Origin: an uncultured Ellagibacter sp.
GTDB taxonomy: Bacteria; Actinomycetota; Coriobacteriia; Coriobacteriales; Eggerthellaceae
Assembly (NCBI GenBank): GCA_934654815.1
Contig: CAKUGU010000026.1
Span: 1 to 32,698 of the forward strand
DNA length: 32,698 nt
Direction of reading: 5' to 3'
Shown here: in pieces, positions 9,160 to 16,265 of the stretch
Layout: each line of letters opens with the position of its first letter
How positions within the stretch are numbered: position 1 is the first letter of the stretch
Position numbers and translations under genes: made by a program
The notes under the pieces: model-generated
What the model was told of the DNA's origin: nothing
Databases searched by the model: none
What the model saw: the letters and a program-made list of their open reading frames with translations, nothing else

Positions 9160-9245
9160 TGTTCAATTTCTTACCAATACTTTACAAAACTGAACACTTT
9201 CGCCTACAATGCTTCGCGAGCCACGTGACGACTGGGGAGTGAACA
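9160..9245. promoter_or_regulatory. Repeated TGTTCA/TGAACA half-sites around the promoter
   Basis: TGTTCA at 9160-9165 and TGAACA at 9191-9196 form an inverted pair spanning the -35 region, and another TGAACA lies at 9240-9245, just before the start codon. Three copies of a six-base half-site in 86 bases suggest an operator. A candidate binder is the winged-helix domain at the N-terminus of the gene that follows. Confidence 0.4.
9181..9210 (+). promoter_or_regulatory. Promoter of the licC-licA fusion gene
   Basis: TTTACA (9181-9186) and TACAAT (9205-9210) are separated by 18 bases, a good vegetative-type promoter. Transcription would start near 9217, leaving a leader of about 30 bases before the ATG at 9250. 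It lies in a distinctly AT-richer patch. Confidence 0.65.
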
Positions 9246-9249
9246 TTAC

Positions 9250-11013
9250 ATGGCCTTGACAAAGAACCAATTCGGCGTCCTTCGGGCGCTTTCCGACGAG
9301 GGCGTGCACACGCAGCGCGCCATCGCCGACGCGACCGGCCTTTCTCTGGGCACGGTCAATTCCACCTACCGCGCGCTCGTCGAGGGCGGCCTGGCGGACG
9401 ACTTCAAGATCACCGCCGCCGGCTTCGAGGCGCTCGAGCCCTACAAGGTCGACAACGCCGTGATCATGGCGGCTGGCCTCTCGTCGCGCTTCGCACCGCT
9501 TTCCTACGAGAAGCCCAAGGGCGTGTTCTCCGTGCGCGGCGAGGTGCTCATCGAGCGCCAGATCCGCCAGCTGCACGAAACGGGCATCAACGACATCACC
9601 GTCGTGGTTGGCTACATGAAGGAGGCCTTCTTCTACCTGGAGGACAAGTTCGGCGTGACCATCCGCGTGAACGAACAGTACGCCGTGCGCAATAACAACT
9701 CCACGCTCATGCTCGTGCGCGAGAAGCTCGGCAACACCTACATCTGCTCGTCGGACGACTATTTCACCGAGAACGTCTTCGAGCCCTACGTCTACGAGGC
9801 GTACTACCCGGGCGTGTTCTTCGCGGGCGAGACCGACGAGTACCTGCTCGACACCGCACCTGACGGCCGCATCACGAAGGTCACCGTCGGCGGGCGCGAC
9901 AAGTACGGCATGCTCGGGCACGTGTACTTCGACCGCGCGTTCAGCGAGAAGTTCGTGCAGATCCTGGTCGACGAGTACGACCGCCCCGAAACCGCCGGCA
10001 AGCTGTGGGAGGACATCTATCGCGACCACCTGCGCGAGCTGCGCATGGTCATGCGTCCCTACGAGCCGGGCGTCATCTACGAGTTCGACTCGATCGCCGA
10101 TTTGCGGGAATTCGACCAGGACTTCATCGAGAACGTCGACTCCGAGATCCTCGACAACATCTGCCGCACGCTCGACTGTACGCGCTCCGAGGTCGAGGGC
10201 ATCGCGCCCATCAAGGAAGGCCTCACGAACCTGTCGTTCAAGTTCACGGTCCGCGGGCGTGCCTATGTGTACCGCCACCCCGGCGCCGGCACCGACGAGA
10301 TCATCAATCGCGCGAGCGAGGCGTACTCGCAGGGCGTGGCGAAGAAGCTCGGCATCGACGGCACCTTCATCTACCAGGATCCGAAGGCGGGCTGGAAGAT
10401 CTCCCGCTTCATCGACGGCTGCGTCCCCTTCGACTACCACAACCCCGCCCACGTCGCGCGCGCGATGGAGATGGCGCGCACCCTGCACCGCAGCGGCGAG
10501 AAGAGCGAGTGGACGTTCGATCTGTATGAGAAGGCGCGCGGCATCGTGGAGCTGCTCGGGCGCAAGAGCTACCCGTCGTTCCCCGACTGCGAGGAGCTCG
10601 GCCGCCGCGCTTCCCGCCTCGCGGCGTGCGTCGCGGGCGACGGCGTCGCGAAGTGCCTGTGCCACAACGACTTCTACAGCCCGAACTTCCTCGTTTCCGG
10701 CGACGACATGTACCTCATCGACTGGGAGTATTCCGCCATGTCGGACTACGCGAGCGATCTGGGCACCTTCATCTGCTGCTCCGACTACTCGCTTGACGAG
10801 GCGAAACGCGTGATCGAGGTGTACTTCGGCCGTGCGCCTGAGCCGGAAGAGCTTCGCCATTGCCTGGCCTACGTGGCGCTCGCCGCATACTACTGGTTCG
10901 TATGGGCGCTCTACAAGGAGGCGACGGGCGACCCGGTGGGCGAGTGGCTCTACCTGTGGTACCGCTACACGAAGTCCTACTCGGCCGTCGCGCTTGAGAT
11001 GTACGAATCCTAA
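9250..11013 (+). CDS. Winged-helix / CTP:phosphocholine cytidylyltransferase / choline kinase fusion
   Basis: This 587-residue protein joins three parts. Residues 1-62 form a winged-helix DNA-binding domain (QFGVLRALSDEGVHTQRAIA, then a recognition-helix-like stretch). Residues ~68-295 are a nucleotidyltransferase with AAGLSSRF at 74-81 and Lys88, as in LicC, which makes CDP-choline from CTP and phosphocholine. Residues ~300-587 are a choline/ethanolamine kinase-like domain of the LicA type, with catalytic HND at 472-474 and the metal-binding DWEYSAMSDY at 491-500. One chain could therefore phosphorylate the amino alcohol and activate it for the LicD enzymes. The head domain may sense the product or repress its own promoter. 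I recall similar three-part proteins in some Firmicutes. Ethanolamine instead of choline cannot be excluded. Confidence 0.88.
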   Translation: MALTKNQFGVLRALSDEGVHTQRAIADATGLSLGTVNSTYRALVEGGLADDFKITAAGFEALEPYKVDNAVIMAAGLSSRFAPLSYEKPKGVFSVRGEVLIERQIRQLHETGINDITVVVGYMKEAFFYLEDKFGVTIRVNEQYAVRNNNSTLMLVREKLGNTYICSSDDYFTENVFEPYVYEAYYPGVFFAGETDEYLLDTAPDGRITKVTVGGRDKYGMLGHVYFDRAFSEKFVQILVDEYDRPETAGKLWEDIYRDHLRELRMVMRPYEPGVIYEFDSIADLREFDQDFIENVDSEILDNICRTLDCTRSEVEGIAPIKEGLTNLSFKFTVRGRAYVYRHPGAGTDEIINRASEAYSQGVAKKLGIDGTFIYQDPKAGWKISRFIDGCVPFDYHNPAHVARAMEMARTLHRSGEKSEWTFDLYEKARGIVELLGRKSYPSFPDCEELGRRASRLAACVAGDGVAKCLCHNDFYSPNFLVSGDDMYLIDWEYSAMSDYASDLGTFICCSDYSLDEAKRVIEVYFGRAPEPEELRHCLAYVALAAYYWFVWALYKEATGDPVGEWLYLWYRYTKSYSAVALEMYES

Positions 11014-11021
11014 CCATTTTC

Positions 11022-11052
11022 GCGGGCGGCGTGCGCGCTGCCCGCTTCTTTC
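11022..11052 (+). terminator. Hairpin terminator after the licC-licA fusion
   Basis: A ten-pair GC-rich stem (11022-11031 with 11036-11045, one G-T pair, four-base loop) is followed by TTCTTTC. It lies eight bases after the stop codon. The T tract is imperfect. Confidence 0.55.
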
Positions 11053-11168
11053 GCACAGCGGCAAGTCCCGCCGCCGCGCCGTGCGTGCCGCGCGTGCGGA
11101 ATCTTTACGAGAAACCTACCTAACCATCAGCTACCGCAGCTACCACCAGCTTTGAAAGGAGCCCTTCC

Positions 11169-12389
11169 GTGGAACTTATCGGAACCGTCGTGGTGTACAT
11201 CATCATGGCATGCGCGATCGCCGGATGCCTGGCGAGCGTGATCAAGCCCGAAAGCGAGCTCGGCCAGCAGTTCGTGGCCGGCATCGACTCCATCGGCCCG
11301 ATCTTTCTGCCCGTCGCGGGCATCATGGCCTCGGCGCCTTACCTCACCGCGTTCGTGAGCGCGGTGTTCGGCCCAGCCTATTCCGCCGTCGGCGCCGACC
11401 CGGCCATGGCGGCGACCACGTTCATCGCCGTCGACATGGGCGGCTATCAGCTCGCCGATGCCCTCGCCCAGACGCGCGAGAGCTGGATCATGGCCATGAT
11501 CACGGGTTACATGGCTGGCGCGACCATCGTGTTCTCCATCCCCGTGGCCCTGAAGATGCTGGAGAAGCGCGACCGCAAGTACCTCGCGCTCGGCGTGATG
11601 AGCGGCCTTCTGGCCATCCCGATCGGCGTGCTCGTGGCGTCCGCCATCATCGCGGTGTCCCACCCGATGATCCGCGAGGTCGTGTCCACCAACGCCGACG
11701 CCACCTACCAGCTCATGCTGTCGTGGGGTCAGATCGGTGTGAACCTCATCCCGCTCATTATCATCTGCGTGGCGCTTGCGGCGGGCCTCAAGTTCAAGCC
11801 CGACGCCATGATCAAGGGCTTCATCGTGTTCGGGCGCGTCATGGAAAGCGCGCTCAAGATCGTGTTCGTGCTCGTGGTGGTGGAGTACTTCACCGGGCTC
11901 TGGTCGACGCTGTTCGGTAGCTTCGGCTTCGACCCGATCATCGCCGACGAGGACGACATCTTCCGCGCGCTCGAAACCTCGGGCGCCATCGGAATGATGC
12001 TGTGCGGCGCGTTCCCGATGGTCTACCTTATCCGCCGTTACCTGGCGAAACCGCTCGCGAAGATCGGCGGCGCGGTGGGGCTGTCCTCCGATGCGACCGC
12101 CGGTTTGCTCGCGGGCTCGGCCAACGTGCTCGCGCTGTTCTCCATGGTGAAGGACCTGCGCGCGAAGGACAAGGTCGTCTGCATGGCGTTCGCCGTGTGC
12201 TGCGCGTTTTTGTTCGGCGACCACCTGTCGTTCACCGCGAACTTCCAGCCGACGCTCATCGTCGTGGTGCTCGCCGGCAAGCTCGCCGCGGGCATCTGCG
12301 CCATCGTGTTCGCCAAGCTGCTCGCGGTGAAGAAGGCCGAGGAGCTCGAGCGCATCGACGAGGAGCAGGGAGTGCTCTCCGTCGGGTAG
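11169..12389 (+). CDS. EutH family ethanolamine/choline transporter
   Basis: A 406-residue polytopic membrane protein with about ten hydrophobic helices. The FLPVAGIMASAPYL segment, DMGGYQLADALA near residues 95-108 and FGDHLSFTANF near the C-terminus match the EutH family, known for ethanolamine uptake in enteric bacteria. No ethanolamine ammonia-lyase or microcompartment gene is nearby. Instead it lies between two genes with choline-kinase domains, so it probably feeds the LicA/LicC reactions with ethanolamine or choline. That is inference from context. The start is GTG 11169, with AAAGGAG seven bases upstream. Strong hairpins lie on both sides, so it may be its own transcription unit. A GAAACCTAC stretch at 11111-11119 recurs upstream of the kinase at 12507. 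Confidence 0.82.
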   Translation: MELIGTVVVYIIMACAIAGCLASVIKPESELGQQFVAGIDSIGPIFLPVAGIMASAPYLTAFVSAVFGPAYSAVGADPAMAATTFIAVDMGGYQLADALAQTRESWIMAMITGYMAGATIVFSIPVALKMLEKRDRKYLALGVMSGLLAIPIGVLVASAIIAVSHPMIREVVSTNADATYQLMLSWGQIGVNLIPLIIICVALAAGLKFKPDAMIKGFIVFGRVMESALKIVFVLVVVEYFTGLWSTLFGSFGFDPIIADEDDIFRALETSGAIGMMLCGAFPMVYLIRRYLAKPLAKIGGAVGLSSDATAGLLAGSANVLALFSMVKDLRAKDKVVCMAFAVCCAFLFGDHLSFTANFQPTLIVVVLAGKLAAGICAIVFAKLLAVKKAEELERIDEEQGVLSVG

Positions 12390-12396
12390 TGCTGCA

Positions 12397-12442
12397 GCTC
12401 AGGCGCGCCCGGTAGGAGGCTGTCGGGCGCGCCTGAGCTTTG
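12397..12442 (+). terminator. Long hairpin after the EutH-like gene
   Basis: A perfect 16-base-pair stem (12397-12412 with 12425-12440) encloses a 12-base loop. Only TT follows it, so termination could be weak. It begins eight bases after the stop codon. Confidence 0.6.
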
Positions 12443-12506
12443 CGACGGCCCCTTGCGCAGGAGAGGGCCGCAAATAATAAGAAACCTACGAGTCTGGGGA
12501 GAAAAC

Positions 12507-13541
12507 GTGGGTGAGGACAGGGAAGCGGCGGCGCTCGATGCCGCAGCACTTGGCAACATCGCCTCGGTGCTCGGCGTGGCGCCGGCCGAGGTGGGTGACG
12601 TGTGGCCCTTGAAGCAGGGGCTCACGAACGATTCGTGGCATTTCGCCACGCCGGAGGGCGAGTACGTGTACCGCGCGCCCGGAATCGGGACGGAGGACCT
12701 GATCGACCGCGAGGCTGAGGTCGCGGCGCTCATCGTGGCGCGCGAACTGGGGCTCGACGGCACCTTCGTTCACGAGGACGCGAAGGCGGGCTGGAAGGTG
12801 TCGCGGTTCATCCCGAACGCGCGCACGCTCGACGCGCGCGACGGGACGCAAGTCGCCCGCGCGATGCGCATGGCGCGCACGCTGCACGCCTCGGGCGCCC
12901 AGGTCGGGCGCAGCTTCGACTTCTTTCAGGAAGGGAAGCGCTACGAGGGGCTGCTGCGGGAGGTCTCGGACCCGCACGCCGTCCCCGGCTACGACGAGCT
13001 TTCTGTGAAAGCCGCGCGCGTGGCCGCTTTCGCCCGGGCGGACGGAGCGCCCGTGTGCCTCACGCACAACGACTTCTTCGAGCTGAACATCCTCATCGAC
13101 GGCGACGATCGCATGCACCTCATCGACTGGGAATATGCCGGCATGTCGGACTACGCGCACGACTTCGGCACCTTCTGCGTGTGCTGTCGACTCTCCGAAG
13201 ACGAAGCCGCATCGGCCCTTCGCGCGTACTTCGGGCGCGTGCCGACCGAGCGCGAGCGGTGCCACAACTTCGCCTACGTGGCACTCGCCGGGTGGTGCTG
13301 GTACGTGTGGTCGCTCTACAAGGCGGCGCTCGGCGGCGATGTCGTCGAGTGGCGCGAGGTCTATCTAACGTATGCGGAGCGCTATCTCGATCCGGTGATC
13401 GCGGGTTACGAGGCGCTCGAGGCGCGTGTCGGCGAGGGACACGATGCTGCAGGGCGCGGCGGCGCGACGTGCGGCGATGCGGGACGTGATGATGCGGCCT
13501 GCGGTGGCGCGGCCTGTGCGCTCGAGGAGGCGATCGCGTGA
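12507..13541 (+). CDS. licA: LicA-like choline/ethanolamine kinase
   Basis: A 344-residue kinase of the choline/aminoglycoside phosphotransferase fold. It shows HND at residues 187-189 and the choline-kinase-type DWEYAGMSDYAHDFGTF from residue 207. It is a clear paralogue of the kinase domain in the fusion protein at 9250: both share QGLTN or EGLTN, YVYR, GIDGTF or GLDGTF, KAGWK and MARTLH blocks. It should phosphorylate choline or ethanolamine in the cytoplasm. The start is GTG 12507, with GGGGAG five bases before it; upstream in-frame starts lack this. The last ~30 residues are an odd low-complexity tail rich in Gly, Ala, Asp and Cys. Its stop overlaps the next gene's GTG by four bases, so it is coupled to the permease. 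Confidence 0.85.
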   Translation: MGEDREAAALDAAALGNIASVLGVAPAEVGDVWPLKQGLTNDSWHFATPEGEYVYRAPGIGTEDLIDREAEVAALIVARELGLDGTFVHEDAKAGWKVSRFIPNARTLDARDGTQVARAMRMARTLHASGAQVGRSFDFFQEGKRYEGLLREVSDPHAVPGYDELSVKAARVAAFARADGAPVCLTHNDFFELNILIDGDDRMHLIDWEYAGMSDYAHDFGTFCVCCRLSEDEAASALRAYFGRVPTERERCHNFAYVALAGWCWYVWSLYKAALGGDVVEWREVYLTYAERYLDPVIAGYEALEARVGEGHDAAGRGGATCGDAGRDDAACGGAACALEEAIA

Positions 13542-14497
13542 GGTACGGCATCGCAAGCGGCATTTTGTGGGGGCTCGACACCGTCGTTTTGGGAATCGGC
13601 CTCGCCATGGCGCCGTTCGTCGGCACGCCCGAGGCGCTCGCCCTCGCCGCGATCGTGGGGGCGTTTTTGCACGACGCGGCCTGCGCGCTGTGGCTGTTCG
13701 GGTATATGGGCGCGCGCCGCCGCCTGCGCGACACGCTTGCGGCCCTCAAGACGAGAAGCGGCAAGGTCGTCATGCTCGGCGCGCTTTTGGGCGGCCCGCT
13801 CGGCATGACGGGCTACGTCGTCGCCATCAACAACATCGGCGCCGGCTACACGGCGATCATCTCGGCGTTCTACCCGGCGTTCGGCGCGCTCATGGCGTTT
13901 CTCGTGCTGAAGGAGCGCATGCGCCCGCGGCAGTTCGCGGCGCTCGCGTGCGCGCTTTGCGGCGTGATGGTCATGGGGTACGCTACCTCGGGTGACGCCG
14001 CTTCTGGAAACGCCGCGCTCGGGCTTGCGGGCGCTGTCGTGTGCGTCGTCGGATGGGGGAGCGAGGCTGTGCTCTGCGCGTGGGGCATGCGCGACGACGC
14101 AGTCGACAACGAGACGGCGCTCCAGATTCGCGAAACGACGTCGGCTGTGGTATACGCCCTGGTCGTGCTGCCGCTTTTCGGGGCGTGGGGATTCACGGCG
14201 AGTGCGGTGCCCACGCTCGCGACGGGCGTGGTCGCGCTTTCCGGCCTGGCGGGCGCGGCGTCGTACCTGTTCTACTACAAGGGCATCGCCACGATCGGCG
14301 CTGCGCGTGGCATGGCGCTCAACATCACGTACTCGGCGTGGGCGGTGGTGTTCGGGCTCGTGCTTTTGGGGAGCGTGCCGAGCGTGCTCCAGGTGGTATG
14401 CTGCGTGGTCATCATGGCGGGCACGGTCCTTGCCGCCTGCGACTGGGACGAACTCGCCGGTCGAGCGCGCGCCGCCCGCCCGGGGGACACCTCGTAG
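13538..14497 (+). CDS. licB: DMT (EamA) family permease, LicB-like
   Basis: A 319-residue membrane protein with about ten helices in two EamA repeats. The first repeat ends around YPAFGALMAFLVLKERM, and the second contains YLFYYKGIATIGAARG. This is the drug/metabolite transporter fold. LicB, the choline permease next to licA in pneumococcus and Haemophilus, has the same fold and a similar size, and here the gene is translationally coupled to a LicA-like kinase (GTGA overlap at 13538-13541). A choline uptake role is therefore likely but inferred; DMT proteins carry many substrates. The GTG start follows GGAGG by seven bases. It is the last gene of this block and is followed by a repeat cluster. 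Confidence 0.72.
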   Translation: MRYGIASGILWGLDTVVLGIGLAMAPFVGTPEALALAAIVGAFLHDAACALWLFGYMGARRRLRDTLAALKTRSGKVVMLGALLGGPLGMTGYVVAINNIGAGYTAIISAFYPAFGALMAFLVLKERMRPRQFAALACALCGVMVMGYATSGDAASGNAALGLAGAVVCVVGWGSEAVLCAWGMRDDAVDNETALQIRETTSAVVYALVVLPLFGAWGFTASAVPTLATGVVALSGLAGAASYLFYYKGIATIGAARGMALNITYSAWAVVFGLVLLGSVPSVLQVVCCVVIMAGTVLAACDWDELAGRARAARPGDTS

Positions 14498-14549
14498 CCG
14501 AGCGAGGCTCGCGAGCCGTGTGCGCGCCGGGGCGGTTTCATCCCTCGGA

Positions 14550-14795
14550 ATGGCGGGCTGGGCCGGGTTTGCAAAAGCCCCGCCCGTTTTCGCGCTTCCC
14601 ATGGCAGCCTGTGACGGGTTTGCAAAACGCGTTGGCATCGAACGCCGGTTTTGCAAGAAGCCGTGGCGGCGAAGAACGCTTTTGTTGGGGCTGACCTGTC
14701 CGGCGCGCACGTTTTCCCTTCGCAAACCCGGCGTAGGCCGCCATGGAAGGCGCGTTTTCTGCAATCCCTTTTGCAAACCCGTCACAGCCCGCCAT
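14550..14795. repeat. Cluster of ~27-bp direct and inverted repeats
   Basis: The unit begins ATGGC, has a variable middle, and ends GGGTTTGCAAAA. Plus-strand copies lie at 14550-14576 and 14601-14627, with a worn copy at 14632-14658. Minus-strand copies lie at 14718-14744 and 14769-14795. The copies at 14601 and 14769 match at about 24 of 27 positions. Opposed copies could fold into a long hairpin. The cluster fills the gap between two convergent genes, the LicB-like permease and LysR. No protein gene is convincing in 14498-15013; the short open frames there are translations of the repeat. I see nothing else recognisable between 14796 and 15013. Confidence 0.75.
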
Positions 14796-15013
14796 TTATC
14801 GCTGATTATCATAAATTAGAAACCTGAGTATAGCTATCGCCTCCCACTCGCTTCCTTGCGAGCGCTCGACGGCCGCAACGTGCAAGGCGGCTGCGTTGGC
14901 GGCGCGGTGAGGACTCGCGCTTCGCCAGGATGGGCCCTCGTCTGCGCGGCGCTCTCGCTTGCACGACGCCCTTGCTTGCGCGGCGCCTTTGTCCCAGGTG
15001 CCGAAACCATTCC

Positions 15014-15967
15014 CTACACGGGGTATTCCTCCAGGTAGTCGGCTTGATGCTCGCGGAGGTAGCGGCCGAGCAGCCCGACGGCATGGCGCACGCGGGGCGT
15101 CTGCCGGATGTGCTTGGGGTAGAGAAACCCCACGTAGCTCATCGATTCCGGGGTGGAAAGCGGCACGAAGGAAAGCCCGTCGGTCGGCATGGCGGGATCC
15201 TTCACGGCGAGGTGGTAGCTGAACGAGTCGAAAAGCGCCACGGCGTCGCTTCGCGACTGGACGAAGCGGATGAGCATGCGTGGGCTTGCGACGCTCATCT
15301 GAACGTTTTCGAGCGGGCAGTCGCGAAAAAGCCACTCGATCTGCTGGGCCGCCTCCCGCGACGCGTCGGTCGCGCATGCCGCGCGCGCCACCTCGCGCCG
15401 CCGCAGCGACTCGCGTCCGGCAAAGGCCGACGCGCTGCGGCATACGATCCCCAGCTGCGTGCGAAGCACGGGATCGAATGCGAGCTCGGCGCTCGCGACG
15501 AGGCCGAGCGCGCTGTTGGCGTGCAGGTCGACGAACCCGAGGTCAGTGCCGTCCGACAGGCACGCCCGCGACACGATCTTCTCAAACGGCTCCTCGAAGT
15601 ACGAGCATTGGGAAAGCAGGTCGACGTACGTCTGCGTCGCCGACGCGATCTGCGCGGAGTAGTGCGTCACGTAGATGAGAAACGGGTCGTGCTCGTGCTC
15701 GTTTTCCCTGCCGGGGTCGTAGAGCTCGTCGAGGAACTCGCTGTAATCGGCGGTCACCTTCTGCGCGAAGGAAAGGAAGCTCTTCCCCGTGGGCGTGAGC
15801 TCGACCCCCTTGCGGCTCCGTTCGAAAAGCTTCGTCGCGAGCTCCGCCTCGAGCGAGGTGATCGCCTTGTTCAGCCCCTGCTGCGACACGGCGAGGCGCT
15901 TCGCCGCCGCGTAAAACGACCCGGCCCGCGCCGCCTCTTCGAAATAGCGAATCGTCTCGATGTTCAT
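15014..15967 (-). CDS. LysR family transcriptional regulator
   Basis: A 317-residue LysR-type regulator. The N-terminal winged helix-turn-helix occupies residues 1-60 (MNIETIRYFEEAARAGSF, then AKRLAVSQQGLNKAITSLE). A linker helix and a C-terminal effector-binding domain follow. The QQGLNKAI variant of the recognition helix is one I associate with the LysR regulators found next to molybdopterin enzymes in Eggerthellaceae. It is divergent from the molybdopterin oxidoreductase at 16266 with a 298-base shared upstream region, so it most likely activates that gene in response to the enzyme's substrate. The effector is unknown. The start, ATG 15967, gives the normal LysR N-terminus. Confidence 0.9.
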   Translation of the reverse strand: MNIETIRYFEEAARAGSFYAAAKRLAVSQQGLNKAITSLEAELATKLFERSRKGVELTPTGKSFLSFAQKVTADYSEFLDELYDPGRENEHEHDPFLIYVTHYSAQIASATQTYVDLLSQCSYFEEPFEKIVSRACLSDGTDLGFVDLHANSALGLVASAELAFDPVLRTQLGIVCRSASAFAGRESLRRREVARAACATDASREAAQQIEWLFRDCPLENVQMSVASPRMLIRFVQSRSDAVALFDSFSYHLAVKDPAMPTDGLSFVPLSTPESMSYVGFLYPKHIRQTPRVRHAVGLLGRYLREHQADYLEEYPV

Positions 15968-15994
15968 AGGCGCCGCCCTCTCTGCAGCCGATAT

Positions 15995-16060
15995 GCAACC
16001 AAACGTTGCCTAAAAGACAATCATACGCTTCTTTCGGTTGCTTTCGAACCTTTTCATAAT
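15995..16060. promoter_or_regulatory. Divergent control region with two inverted repeats
   Basis: GCAAC-N5-GTTGC at 15995-16009 and GGTT-N7-AACC at 16036-16050 are two short dyads, both of a size suited to LysR-type boxes. A CATAAT hexamer at 16055-16060 could be the -10 of the molybdopterin gene. Its -35 (TTTCGG, 17 bases upstream) is poor, as expected for an activator-dependent promoter. The resulting leader would be about 200 bases. It holds GC-rich hairpins but no riboswitch that I recognise. Confidence 0.4.
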
Positions 16061-16265
16061 GAAATGGAAGGGGCGGGAAGGCACCGCACAGGGGCCGAAG
16101 CGACGACGGGCGCCCCGAGCCGCGGGGCTCGTCGCGAGCGCAAAGGGCTCCAGGGGCCATGCGGTCGTGCGGTCGCTCGGCTGCCCGGTCGCACGGCGCG
16201 CCCGGGCGCATGAAAGCTTCGGCGCGGCGGAGCCTTCCCGAACGGAAAAACGAGAGGAGCAATCT

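Noticed and set aside
9163..11064. A 633-residue minus-strand open frame opposite the licC-licA fusion
   Set aside because: The composition is that of antisense high-GC codons, and the plus-strand protein has clear catalytic motifs.
14538..14795. Short minus-strand open frames with repeated peptides such as GFAKG
   Set aside because: They are translations of the DNA repeat units, not a protein family.
14930..16213. A 427-residue plus-strand open frame opposite lysR
   Set aside because: It is the antisense of a well-defined LysR gene.
16038..16265. N-terminal extension of the molybdopterin enzyme from an upstream ATG
   Set aside because: The 76 extra residues are Arg/Ala-rich without a Tat motif or hydrophobic core, and a good ribosome binding site precedes 16266.
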